Source of the DNA: Kiritimatiellota bacterium
GTDB taxonomy: Bacteria > Verrucomicrobiota > Kiritimatiellia > JAAZAB01
DNA: 18,606 nucleotides
Direction: 5' to 3'
Assembly: GCA_008636095.1 (NCBI GenBank)
Contig: VSJD01000098.1
Coordinates: 1 to 18,606 of the forward strand
How positions within the stretch are numbered: position 1 is the first letter of the stretch; each line of letters begins with the position of its first letter. The position numbers were made by a program, and so were the translations under genes. The notes beneath the pieces are model-generated. The model was given only the letters and a program-made list of their open reading frames with translations, did no database searches and was not told the origin of the DNA. Shown one piece after another: positions 7,679-15,357 of this stretch.

Positions 7679-8932
7679 TTATTTTAACTTTTTTTCCATT
7701 ATTTTTAGGATTTCTTGGTCCGTTTTGATCATCCCCCTATTTGCGATTGAACCCATGTTAGTTAACGATTCAAAGCCGTCTTTTCCCACGATCCCATCTT
7801 CCGCGGGAATCCCAATTCCACTCATGGCCAATGCCGCAGAACGAAAGGCTGCGTCGACGCTTGTCATTGTTTTCATTGCGCAGCCGATTTTTGCACCGTC
7901 GCAGATCATCCCCGTGATATTGCCAACCATATTGTTTATGGCGAGGGACATCGCCCTCTTCCCGCCCCCCTTGAGATAGACGATCGCGCATGCCAGACCA
8001 ATACCGGCGGCATTGGAACATCCGCAGACGGCGGAAAACGTTCCAAGTATGCAGGTCGTCTTCGACGTAATGAGCATCGCAATGACAAGCGCCTCTTCGA
8101 TCTTTCTTTGAGGGATGTGCCACATGTTTTTCAGCATGATGAGCGGAACACAGATGACTATTCCCTTATTGCCGGACCCGGCCACCGACATTACAGGAAA
8201 CGGTTCTCCCCACATCCTCGCATATACTCCGGCGCCAACAAGCGCAGTGATCCGCGCACTGACGCCCGACTTGCTGGTATTAAAAAATGTCTTTGGCAGG
8301 AGTTTTAATCCATGCCTGGCGATCTTTATATTTTGCAGTGCGCCACGGATAATTGCCTTTCTCTGCACCTTGGAAAGAGACCTTGCCAGCTTGATCAACT
8401 GATCCATGGAGATAGAAGATGCCCATTTTCTTGCGCTTTCCTGAGCAGAGAAGTGCAAACAATTACCACTGCTATGGATAATTTTGTTGTTTCTGGAAAC
8501 CAGAGTTACATTTGTGTGAGAACCTTCAATGACGCAACGCGCAATATTTCTTCCGCCGCGCACCGTGAATTCTATAAAGAGATTCTCTTTTAACGTATCT
8601 ATTTCTATTTTGATCCGGTCGTTCCGGATAAGTTTCTGGGCCGACTTTAAGATGCCGGGGTTTATATCTTCAAAACATTGAAGCCCAAGTTCTTTTTTTG
8701 TCAGGAAAACCCCGATGGCGGACGCCCATTTTATTCCAGTCTTGTGGCCGCTGTGGGGAATGCCGACCGCATAGCAGTTTTTATAGATCTTTGTGTCGAC
8801 TTTAAGGATTATCTCTTGCGATGGTTCATTAAGACAGCCTGCGGCAATGAGGCCCGCGTAGGCAATCGACGCCGGCTCGGTGCAACCAAGCGCCGGCATC
8901 CATTCTGCTCTTAGATATTTATCAATATTCAT
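7679..8932 (-). CDS. cyuA: L-cysteine desulfidase / L-serine dehydratase-like Fe-S enzyme (CyuA/YhaM, UPF0597)
   Basis: The 417-residue product matches the CyuA/YhaM family over its full length. The N-terminal signature is 'EWMPALGCTEPASIAYA' with Cys17. Further on are 'VMSVAGSGNKGI' (residues 248-258), a Cys pair in 'AVCGCSNAAGIGLA' (303, 305), 'MVGNITGMICDGAKIGCAMK' (Cys344, Cys351), and a C-terminal 'EDGIVGKDGFESLTNMG'. The family contains an oxygen-sensitive [4Fe-4S] cluster and breaks L-cysteine to pyruvate, ammonia and sulfide, or acts on L-serine. The conserved cysteines are likely cluster ligands. This suggests anaerobic or microaerobic metabolism in the cytoplasm. Its ATG at 8932 overlaps the stop of the small upstream ORF (ATGA). 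There is only a modest GGGA element 8 nt upstream. It is A/T-richer than the genes at 1-7150. Confidence 0.9.
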   Translation of the reverse strand: MNIDKYLRAEWMPALGCTEPASIAYAGLIAAGCLNEPSQEIILKVDTKIYKNCYAVGIPHSGHKTGIKWASAIGVFLTKKELGLQCFEDINPGILKSAQKLIRNDRIKIEIDTLKENLFIEFTVRGGRNIARCVIEGSHTNVTLVSRNNKIIHSSGNCLHFSAQESARKWASSISMDQLIKLARSLSKVQRKAIIRGALQNIKIARHGLKLLPKTFFNTSKSGVSARITALVGAGVYARMWGEPFPVMSVAGSGNKGIVICVPLIMLKNMWHIPQRKIEEALVIAMLITSKTTCILGTFSAVCGCSNAAGIGLACAIVYLKGGGKRAMSLAINNMVGNITGMICDGAKIGCAMKTMTSVDAAFRSAALAMSGIGIPAEDGIVGKDGFESLTNMGSIANRGMIKTDQEILKIMEKKLK

Positions 8933-9123
8933 GCAAGTAATCCCGACTTCCGGAAATAGCGGTTGAGTTTGAAAAAGATAAGGTCATTACTTTCATGCGG
9001 AGCATATCTCCTCATATCCGGAAAGTAAAGGGTTGGCAACAGGGTTAGTAATAGGAGCGGATTTCGACCGATGCCACTTAGGTAAAGATCCACTGGAGAA
9101 ATAAAAAGTAATGACGGCCTCAT
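8929..9123 (-). CDS. Small ORF between the glycosyltransferase and cyuA (64 codons, function unknown)
   Basis: This 64-residue ORF begins at an ATG sharing its first base with the stop of the upstream glycosyltransferase (TAATG at 9121-9125 on the minus strand) and ends in the ATGA that starts cyuA. AGGA lies 4 nt before its ATG. It therefore fills the 190-bp gap precisely and has the geometry of a translationally coupled link. The sequence ('SLLFISPVDLYLSGIGRNP', 'LLLLTLLPTLYFPDMRRY') is Leu-rich at the start and basic at the end, and matches nothing I know. It may be a small protein, a remnant, or merely a ribosome path to cyuA. Confidence 0.3.
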   Translation of the reverse strand: MRPSLLFISPVDLYLSGIGRNPLLLLTLLPTLYFPDMRRYAPHESNDLIFFKLNRYFRKSGLLA

Positions 9124-10146
9124 TATTTCCTCGCCAGTTTACCCTTCACTTTTGGGAATGTTGGATTATTGTGCGGGCTGTGGCGTGCCAGGCAATAATA
9201 CCTGTGCACAAACAAGGCGATCAGGTACAAATAAGAATATTTCCAGAACATCCCCTGGAAGCAAAATAGGCGGGCGAAATCTTTTACCGCCGTTAGGTCG
9301 CCATTTCTAACATGTTTCAGGAATATGCTTACATATTCGAAGAACCGGTTTTCTATTCCGGGGAGGAGGTTGTCGGCAAACAACCTCCGGACGACTTGTA
9401 TATGACTGTCCCTGAATTCATTTTTATTCCTGTTGCGCTCCATATTCTGCGGGTGGTATCGAACAAATGCCAGAGTCTCAGGATTGCGGCGGAAACAGCA
9501 CCCTTGGGCGGCGAGCACAAGCAAGAAATAGAGGTCTTCTCCAAGAGATAAATCAGGGGGGGAAGATGGTACCGTTCAAAGCATCATTGCGGATCAAGAC
9601 GGAGTTAATTGGCAAAGAGGACATCATCATTGATGTAACTGGATTGGAACAAAGGTCCGTCATGTCCAGAATTGATTTGGGTAAAAATGGCCGCAGATGC
9701 TCGCTGTCAACGCCGCCGCATTCGAAGATTAAAACACCCAGTCGGAGCGGATTCCACGGTCTCTTTATGCCGAACGACTTTCCCCGGCAAATCACAGCTT
9801 GTGTCGCCGGGTTTTCTTTGAAATATTCCAGCGAGCTTTCAAAATAGCATGGATGCAGCAGGTCGTCATCATCCAGAAAGACCAAGAACTCGCCCTGGGC
9901 AACAGCAATGCCCATGTTCCTTGCCGTTGAGCGCCCCCTGTTTTCCGGGAACCGATGAACGTGGATCATTGGGTGGAGCGCGCCGATCCGGTCAATCTCA
10001 AGCCGGTATTCGTCCGCCGAGCCATCATCGATGATCAGGATTTCGCAGGGACGGACAGTTTGAGCCAGGACAGAACTGACCGCCTGCTCAAGATAGGCTG
10101 GCCGGTTATAAGTGGGGATGATCACCGAAACACTGGCAGTCTTCAT
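9123..10146 (-). pseudogene. Family 2 glycosyltransferase, interrupted by a +1 frameshift in a G7 run
   Basis: The first part (10146 to 9553, 197 residues) is a GT-A fold: 'SVIIPTYNRPAYLEQAVSSV' at residues 7-26, 'ILIIDDGSADE' at 36-46, 'ENRGRSTARNMGIAVAQG' at 68-85, and the metal-binding LDDDD at 91-95. It stops right after 'GTIFPP'. Dropping one C from the run of seven (plus-strand G7, 9556-9562) continues into 'DLSLGEDLYFLLVLAAQG', the conserved acceptor-side ED motif of GT2 enzymes (E203, D204). The frame then runs to a stop at 9123. The repaired protein is 340 residues, and 1024 nt minus one gives exactly 341 codons. Either a sequencing error, a slippage-switched gene or a fresh pseudogene fits. 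As written, the product lacks the second half of the catalytic domain. Confidence 0.82.
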
Positions 10147-10183
10147 TGGTTTAGCCCGTATGCTTCAGGATTATCCATGTTCA

Positions 10184-10315
10184 TCAGTGTCCATTAATAG
10201 TTAACCCGCCGATATACCCCTGCATTTCAAATCGTTTTAAGGGCAAATAGATGGCCCGTCTTTCCATCAGGCAATACAGATCATAATTACGCCATCCGAC
10301 TATGACTCCTCGCAT
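10184..10315 (-). CDS. 43-residue ORF upstream of the frameshifted glycosyltransferase
   Basis: From the ATG at 10315 the minus strand encodes 43 residues ending at 10184, 37 nt before the glycosyltransferase start. The peptide looks protein-like: 'GWRNYDLYCLMERRAIYLPL', then 'KRFEMQGYIGGLTINGH'. It is rich in aromatic and basic residues. The frame extends upstream only to a TAA nine sense codons earlier, with an in-frame CTG/TTC stretch and no other ATG. A TATAAT box at 10331-10336 places transcription start ~9 nt before the ATG. It could be a real small protein, or the C-terminal scrap of a lost envelope-biosynthesis gene. I do not recognise a family. Confidence 0.35.
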   Translation of the reverse strand: MRGVIVGWRNYDLYCLMERRAIYLPLKRFEMQGYIGGLTINGH

Positions 10316-10330
10316 GAGTCTACGGAACAG

Positions 10331-10357
10331 ATTATAAACTTACGCTCAATTTTGCAA
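10331..10357 (-). promoter_or_regulatory. Candidate promoter (TATAAT) for the minus-strand glycosyltransferase/cyuA group
   Basis: A perfect TATAAT lies at 10331-10336 on the minus strand, with TTGCAA at 10352-10357 as a possible -35. The 15-nt spacer is shorter than ideal. The predicted start would be close to 10324, giving a very short leader to the ATG at 10315. The absence of a Shine-Dalgarno sequence before that ATG would fit near-leaderless translation. Confidence 0.4.
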
Positions 10358-10361
10358 GGAA

Positions 10362-10388
10362 ATAGCGTCTTCCCTATAGCGTCTTCCC
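10362..10388. repeat. Two tandem copies of a 13/14-bp sequence in the divergent promoter region
   Basis: atagcgtcttccc occurs at 10362-10374 and again at 10376-10388, separated by one T, so the unit is 14 bp. The pair lies directly upstream of the TATAAT at 10331-10336, roughly at -38 to -65 of the predicted minus-strand start. That is a usual place for an activator site. It is also between two divergent gene sets, so it could serve both, or be a simple local duplication. Confidence 0.6.
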
Positions 10389-10528
10389 AAAACAATAAGG
10401 TGCTTTGTCAAATCGCCTTATGCCCGACGTGACTGCTCCGGTAAATGTTTAATTGTGGAACACACACGATTTAGGTAGCATCGTAGAAAACTGGTCTGAT
10501 CGACGCACCTATTATTGGGCGTGTTGCC
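10389..10528. other. Non-coding leader region before the polysaccharide cluster
   Basis: With the 43-residue ORF, the TATAAT box and the 14-bp repeats, this completes the 382-bp gap 10147-10528. I see no ORF and no stable hairpin in it. It must contain the plus-strand promoter for the GT25 gene at 10529, but no convincing -35/-10 pair stands out, and no clear Shine-Dalgarno sequence precedes the ATG at 10529. Confidence 0.5.
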
Positions 10529-11425
10529 ATGAGGATATTTGTTATAAATCTGAAACGATCCGCGGATCGCAAGGTGCATATAATAAAGCAATTAGACAAC
10601 TTAAACATCGCTTACGAATTTATTGATGCGATTGACGGGCAGGGATTGTCCGATGATGAGATCAAGATGCACGGAGTGGACACCTTCCCCCCCTGGTTTT
10701 CTTTCAATCAAAGGCATCTGGTAAAGGGGGAAATTGGCTGCATCTTGAGTCATCTCGGAATCTACAGAAAGATGATCGATGAAGATATTGAATGTGCCTG
10801 CATATTTGAAGATGATTGTGTTTTTGAAAAAGATTTGGGAATTATATTGAAAAACGAGCAACTCAGAAGGTCCGATTATGAATTATTATTGCTTGGACAC
10901 TCGGGCCAATATCAAGATACCTCCCGTGGGGCTGAATGTTCCTCTAAAAAAGAGCCCGTGCTTTCTCGCTACCACATTGCGAAACCTGTTGAGCGTCCGT
11001 TTGGAACATACGCCTATATCATTAAGCAATGCGCGGCGCTTAAACTGCTGCAATACGCCTATCCATTGAGATTGCCGATGGATTGTCTAACAGGTCATGC
11101 ACAGGCAATCGGCGTGAAGTTGCGCATCCTCACCCCTCCCATCGTTACTCACAACGTCACCCTTGGCCCGAGCACAATTAATGATCGTGATTCGAATAGT
11201 CGTTTATATGTTTGTAAGGCGAGAAGGATAAAATGTATGGTTGGGCGTAAGTATCCAATATTAAGAATGATAAAAAAAATATGCCTATTCCCTTATGTAA
11301 CACTTCTCTTGAAGCTTAGGAAGGCGGGGATTCTTGATGGGGATTCGTATGCAGAAAAAAGATATTTTCGACAGAATTCATTGGCAAAATACCCCCAGCC
11401 GCCCGTCCCACGCAATGAGAAATAG
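10529..11425 (+). CDS. Glycosyltransferase family 25 (LPS-type beta-glycosyltransferase)
   Basis: The 298-residue product opens with the GT25 signature 'MRIFVINLKRSADRKVHI', then 'FIDAIDGQGLSDDE' (residues 31-44), 'GEIGCILSHLGIYRKMID' (67-84) and 'ACIFEDDCVFEKD' with the acidic EDD at 94-96, taken as the metal-binding triad of the family. Later blocks 'YAYIIKQCAALKLLQYA' and 'PLRLPMDCLTG' are also typical. GT25 enzymes transfer a sugar, often galactose, from a nucleotide donor to lipopolysaccharide or related glycans on the cytoplasmic face. The length is slightly above the usual ~250 because of a basic tail. It is the first gene of the plus-strand cluster and ends 9 nt before wzm. Confidence 0.9.
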   Translation: MRIFVINLKRSADRKVHIIKQLDNLNIAYEFIDAIDGQGLSDDEIKMHGVDTFPPWFSFNQRHLVKGEIGCILSHLGIYRKMIDEDIECACIFEDDCVFEKDLGIILKNEQLRRSDYELLLLGHSGQYQDTSRGAECSSKKEPVLSRYHIAKPVERPFGTYAYIIKQCAALKLLQYAYPLRLPMDCLTGHAQAIGVKLRILTPPIVTHNVTLGPSTINDRDSNSRLYVCKARRIKCMVGRKYPILRMIKKICLFPYVTLLLKLRKAGILDGDSYAEKRYFRQNSLAKYPQPPVPRNEK

Positions 11426-11434
11426 GCGGACATT

Positions 11435-12259
11435 GTGAACATGACTGAATATGAAATAAGATATCCCGACTGGCGTCGCTTTCATGTCCGTGAATGGTGG
11501 CTATATCGGGAACTTTTCTGGTTTCTGGCCTGGCGCGACATCAAGGTTAAATATAAGCAGACGCTGCTGGGTATCGGTTGGGCGATTCTACAACCCCTGG
11601 CATTGATGATCCTGTTCAGTCTGTTCTGGAAATGGGTCATTCATGTCAATACAGGCGTTCCCTATCCGGTCTTTGTCTATTCCGGGCTGATCCTCTGGGG
11701 ATTGTTCGCTTCCGGGGTCGGCAATGCGAGCAACAGTATGGTCGATCAGGCCAATCTGATTAAGAAGGTTTATTTCCCGCGCATCATTGTCCCGACAGCG
11801 GCTATCCTGGTTTCTCTGCTCGATTTTTTTATCGCCCTGTTTTTATATCTGGCCCTGCTCGTTTTTTATAACGTCAGGGTAAGCATTCCGACCTTTTTTA
11901 TTTTTTCCGCTATCTGCTTGCTGATTGTCCTTGTTTCAACACTGGGATGCGGGCTGTTTCTCGCGGCGGTGAACATCCGGTATCGGGATGTGAGGCATGC
12001 CATCCCCTTTCTTTTACAGCTCCTTTTTTTTGCCACGCCCGTTATATTTCCCCTATCGGTCGTCAAATCTGAAACACTCGCTCTTTTTCTCTCGCTCAAC
12101 CCGATGGCAGCCGCCATCCATCTTGCCAGGGTCGCCATTTCCATTGAAGCGATCAATTGGCAATTAACCGCAATGGGGTTGGCTTCGTCCTTTTTACTGC
12201 TTATGATCGGTCTGGTTGTATTCAATAGGAACGAAATTGATTGTGCGGATATCCTATGA
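11435..12259 (+). CDS. wzm: Wzm-type ABC transporter permease for polysaccharide export
   Basis: The product has up to 274 residues and six transmembrane helices at about 50-69, 77-95, 119-145, 152-178, 189-209 and 244-264. It carries the ABC2_membrane features of polysaccharide exporters: 'WRDIKVKYKQTLLGIGWAIL' before helix 1, 'LIKKVYFPRIIVP', 'GLFLAAVNIRYRDVRH' and the closing 'FNRNEIDCADIL'. With Wzt it moves the finished, lipid-linked glycan across the inner membrane. Start is GTG at 11435 or ATG two codons later (11441), and AGGCGG lies just upstream. The stop overlaps the wzt start (ATGA), so translation of the pair is coupled. Confidence 0.93.
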   Translation: MNMTEYEIRYPDWRRFHVREWWLYRELFWFLAWRDIKVKYKQTLLGIGWAILQPLALMILFSLFWKWVIHVNTGVPYPVFVYSGLILWGLFASGVGNASNSMVDQANLIKKVYFPRIIVPTAAILVSLLDFFIALFLYLALLVFYNVRVSIPTFFIFSAICLLIVLVSTLGCGLFLAAVNIRYRDVRHAIPFLLQLLFFATPVIFPLSVVKSETLALFLSLNPMAAAIHLARVAISIEAINWQLTAMGLASSFLLLMIGLVVFNRNEIDCADIL

Positions 12260-13491
12260 AACCAATCCTCGAAATAAAATCCATCTCCAAGAAATACGCC
12301 ATCCATAAGAACCAGCCGCGTTATCGGACGCTACGGGACAGCCTTGCCGCCTGCTTCAGAGATCGCCAGGGCATGCAGGAATTCTGGGCACTTGACAACC
12401 TTTCTTTTAACATTTTTCCAGGCGAAAAATGGGGGATTATCGGAGAAAACGGAGCCGGGAAAACAACACTTCTCAAAATACTTGCCAAAATTACGCCGCC
12501 CACCAAAGGGAGCATTCTGGTGCGAGGCAGGGTGGCCAGCCTGCTCGAAGTGGGAACGGGATTTCATCCTGAATTGACGGGGAGAGAAAATATTTTTCTC
12601 AACGGCGCCATCCTAGGCCTGTCCAGGCGAGAAATTCTGAATAGATTCGATCAAATCGTCGATTTCGCCGAGATTGAGACGTTTCTGGATACGCCGGTCA
12701 AACACTATTCCACCGGCATGTGGGCGAGGCTGGCATTCTCTGTGGCAGCCCATCTCGATCCGGATATTCTATTGATCGATGAGGTTTTATCCGTGGGCGA
12801 CGCCGATTTTCAAAGCAAATCCCTCGGGAAAATGAATGAAGTATCTCGACAGGGACGGACCATCCTGTTTGTCAGCCACAACATGGCAGCCGTGCGGCAA
12901 CTCTGTACGCATTGTGTATGGATCAGCAAAGGCAAGATAAAACTTATCAGTGCCCCTGACGAGGTGATTGACGCCTATTGCTCATCAAACGAATCTAACG
13001 AACAGGGGTTTGCCGAATCAGCGAGTTTTGCACATCGCAGGGGCTCACAGGATGTGTGTCTCCAGCGGATTGAACTGCGAAACCAGCATGGCGAGATGAC
13101 AGGCGTCTATGCCATTGGCGATGACTTGCATATCCACTTGTTCATCGAACCCTCCGCGACCTTGAAAAAAGTGAGAATAATCGTCAGTATTTTCGAATCC
13201 AACGGCGACTGTGTCTGTACTATGTACGACAATGACTCTGGTTTTTCCCTGCGGGATATTTCCGGGCCACGGCATGTGTCTCTCAATATGGCGGATCTGA
13301 GGCTCTGTCCGGGCCAATACCGTATTGATGTCGAGTTGCTCAGTGAAATATTCCACTATCAATACGATGCTTACGATATCATCGAATCGTGTATCGTATT
13401 CAAAATGGTTAACAAAAGTGCCATCAATCGGGGTCTGAAGCGACACTGGGGCCTGTTGTATCTCACCCCTGAATGGACTATCCATGAATAA
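12256..13491 (+). CDS. wzt: Wzt-type ABC transporter ATPase with C-terminal carbohydrate-recognition domain
   Basis: From the ATG at 12256, which overlaps the wzm stop, the product is 411 residues. A TTG five codons upstream is possible but the overlap argues against it. The nucleotide-binding domain shows Walker A GENGAGKTT (63-71), the atypical signature 'YSTGMWARLAFS' (154-165), Walker B ILLIDE (174-179) and the switch His211. After about residue 245 comes a ~165-residue beta-rich domain ('SQDVCLQRIELRNQHGEM', 'IHLFIEPS', 'GQYRIDVELL') like Wzt-C of E. coli O9a. In such systems this domain binds the modified non-reducing end of the glycan and licenses export. That implies a terminally capped polymer. 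No capping kinase or methyltransferase is visible in the window. Confidence 0.93.
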   Translation: MKPILEIKSISKKYAIHKNQPRYRTLRDSLAACFRDRQGMQEFWALDNLSFNIFPGEKWGIIGENGAGKTTLLKILAKITPPTKGSILVRGRVASLLEVGTGFHPELTGRENIFLNGAILGLSRREILNRFDQIVDFAEIETFLDTPVKHYSTGMWARLAFSVAAHLDPDILLIDEVLSVGDADFQSKSLGKMNEVSRQGRTILFVSHNMAAVRQLCTHCVWISKGKIKLISAPDEVIDAYCSSNESNEQGFAESASFAHRRGSQDVCLQRIELRNQHGEMTGVYAIGDDLHIHLFIEPSATLKKVRIIVSIFESNGDCVCTMYDNDSGFSLRDISGPRHVSLNMADLRLCPGQYRIDVELLSEIFHYQYDAYDIIESCIVFKMVNKSAINRGLKRHWGLLYLTPEWTIHE

Positions 13492-13494
13492 TGA

Positions 13495-14325
13495 ATGGTA
13501 GAGGTCATGCCTGTAAAACCTGCTATATCAATTGTTTGTCCCTGTTTTAACCATGGCCGCTATGTCCCGGAGATGTTGGCGTCGGTCCATGCGCAGAGTT
13601 TTCCGGACTATGAAGTCATCATTGTCAATGATGGATCAACAGATGGCACCAAAAAAATACTGGACAATCTTCATCACGAAAAACTCACCGTTATTCATAC
13701 GCAAAATCATGGTCCGGCCGCAGCCCGCAATACAGCGATTGCCGCGACCAAGGCGCCGCTTATTTTCAATCTCGATGCCGACGATAAAATCGCGCCGTCC
13801 TTGCTTGAAAAGGCATTCGCGGTTTTCAGCACCAGTCCGGATCTTGGCATTGTGCACAGCGAAGTGCAATTCTTCGGCGCCCGTTCGGGAAGGTTTGAGT
13901 TGCCGCCCTATTCCCTTACAGCCATGTTGCAAGACAATATCATTCATTCAACAGCCCTTTTCAGGAAGGAGGATTGGAAAGCGGTGAGCGGTTATTCCGA
14001 TGAGCTGATCTATGGATTGGAAGATTATGATTTCTGGCTCTCCATCATCGAATTGGGAAGAGGGATTTACAAGATCCCTGAAGACCTGATATTTTACAGG
14101 ACATATAAAAATCTGGGTGATTGTCGTTCGGGCAAGGTAAAAAAGTGCCGTAGAAAAATTATACGCACACAGCTAACCATCTTTCGAAGGCACGAACAAT
14201 TGTTCAAGGCGTGTCCCGAAGAATACGAACGCATGCTAAAATTGAAAAAGGTATGGGAAAATGAACCTTTCGCTGTCCAATGGCTGAAACAGATTTATTA
14301 TTCATTGCGGTATACCATTCGTTAG
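13495..14325 (+). CDS. Family 2 glycosyltransferase
   Basis: The 276-residue product has 'ISIVCPCFNHGRYVPEMLAS' (11-30), 'VIIVNDGSTDGTKKIL' (41-56), 'NHGPAAARNTAIAATKA' (71-87), the metal-binding NLDADD (92-97) and the later acceptor-side block 'YGLEDYDFWLSIIELG'. The set is complete for an active GT-A enzyme. It follows wzt by 3 nt, so coupling is likely. ATG at 13495 or ATG at 13507 (four codons later, with AGAGG close before it) are both possible, and the catalytic domain starts after either. Being inside the export operon, it most likely adds a sugar to the polymer. Donor and linkage cannot be read from the sequence. Confidence 0.9.
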   Translation: MVEVMPVKPAISIVCPCFNHGRYVPEMLASVHAQSFPDYEVIIVNDGSTDGTKKILDNLHHEKLTVIHTQNHGPAAARNTAIAATKAPLIFNLDADDKIAPSLLEKAFAVFSTSPDLGIVHSEVQFFGARSGRFELPPYSLTAMLQDNIIHSTALFRKEDWKAVSGYSDELIYGLEDYDFWLSIIELGRGIYKIPEDLIFYRTYKNLGDCRSGKVKKCRRKIIRTQLTIFRRHEQLFKACPEEYERMLKLKKVWENEPFAVQWLKQIYYSLRYTIR

Positions 14326-14333
14326 AGCATAAG

Positions 14334-15329
14334 ATGAAAAAACCAATTTTTTCGATAATTATAGCTACCCACAAAAGGCCGCGCCTTCTTGAAAGGGCGA
14401 TTCGAAGTGTTCTGAACCAGACATTCCGGGACTTTGAATGCATCGTGGTGGATGACGCGGGCAATACGGGAACGGCGCAAATTGTGCAGCAATTTGAAGA
14501 CCGCCGAATCGTTTTGTTGCAACATGCACAAAACAGGGGGGCGGCGGCCGCGTACAATACGGGGATCAATGCCTCCCGGGGTTCCCTGATTGCCATATTG
14601 GATGACGACGATGAGTACTACCCAACCTTTCTGGAAAAAATGCAGCATTTTTTCCAGGCGGCGCCTGCCCGCATAGGATTTGCCTGGACTGGAATTAGGC
14701 TGGTAATGGATACGCCGGAAGGGGAAACATTGTTGAATGAAAGGGTCTGGCCGACCAACATTCAGCCGAGGGAGGCCGCATATGTAGAAGCGACCACTAT
14801 CGGCAATAATTTTGGTTTGACAATGAGAAAGGAATGCATTGATGCTGTTGGGCTGTACAATGAAACATTTCGGGTTTGCGTGGATACGGAGCATTTGTTC
14901 AGATTGGCCAGGAGATTCGACTTTGCAACCATTCCTGAAATACTGGTCAAGATCCATCACCATAAAGGCGGACAGCTTACTCATCGAGACCAGGATAAGC
15001 TCCGATTAGAACTTCACGAAAGGATCTTGATGGAGAACGCCGATTTTATCGCGTCCTATCCTAAATTGTACCACGTCCATTACTGGCGACTGGCTCAGAT
15101 TAGTTATTCCTTGCAGATGAATAAAAAAGGCCGGCAAATTTTATCGAAAATGTGGAAGAACACACCCGGACGCCTTTCTTTACCTCTCGATTTTATCTGT
15201 TATGAATGGTGCGGGATCGATGCGGCGACCGTTTGGGGCCAAAGCAGAGCAAGAAAGGTTTTGTCACGCGTGAGGAGAGCTCTCTATCAGAGGAAAGACT
15301 CACGGGAAATAAAAAAGCTGGACAGGTAA
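14334..15329 (+). CDS. Family 2 glycosyltransferase
   Basis: From the ATG at 14334 the product is 331 residues. An in-frame start at 14280 would overlap the previous gene by 46 nt and add 18 residues outside the fold. GT2 blocks are 'FSIIIATHKRPRLLERAIRS' (6-25), 'FECIVVDDAGNTGT' (34-47), 'QNRGAAAAYNTGINASRG' (66-83), ILDDDDEYY (88-96) and an acceptor-side 'VCVDTEHLFRLARRF', where D-T-E replaces the common G-E-D. The C-terminal ~100 residues are basic and helical and could bind the membrane or a lipid-linked acceptor. It starts 8 nt after the previous gene. Confidence 0.9.
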   Translation: MKKPIFSIIIATHKRPRLLERAIRSVLNQTFRDFECIVVDDAGNTGTAQIVQQFEDRRIVLLQHAQNRGAAAAYNTGINASRGSLIAILDDDDEYYPTFLEKMQHFFQAAPARIGFAWTGIRLVMDTPEGETLLNERVWPTNIQPREAAYVEATTIGNNFGLTMRKECIDAVGLYNETFRVCVDTEHLFRLARRFDFATIPEILVKIHHHKGGQLTHRDQDKLRLELHERILMENADFIASYPKLYHVHYWRLAQISYSLQMNKKGRQILSKMWKNTPGRLSLPLDFICYEWCGIDAATVWGQSRARKVLSRVRRALYQRKDSREIKKLDR

Positions 15330-15357
15330 GCATTGCAAGAGGCTGGAAACAAACTTT

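Noticed and set aside
10471..10484. Possible ops/JUMPStart-like element (ttaggtagcatcg) before the glycan cluster
   Set aside because: Only GGTAGC matches the GGCGGTAG core, the rest of the JUMPStart context is absent and RfaH control outside Proteobacteria is not expected.
12241..12255. TTG start giving wzt five extra codons
   Set aside because: The ATG at 12256 forms the usual ATGA overlap with wzm and begins at the normal N-terminus of the ATPase domain.
14204..14984. Minus-strand frames of 130 and 220 codons opposite the GT2 genes
   Set aside because: They are antisense to well-supported glycosyltransferase frames and show no recognisable motifs.
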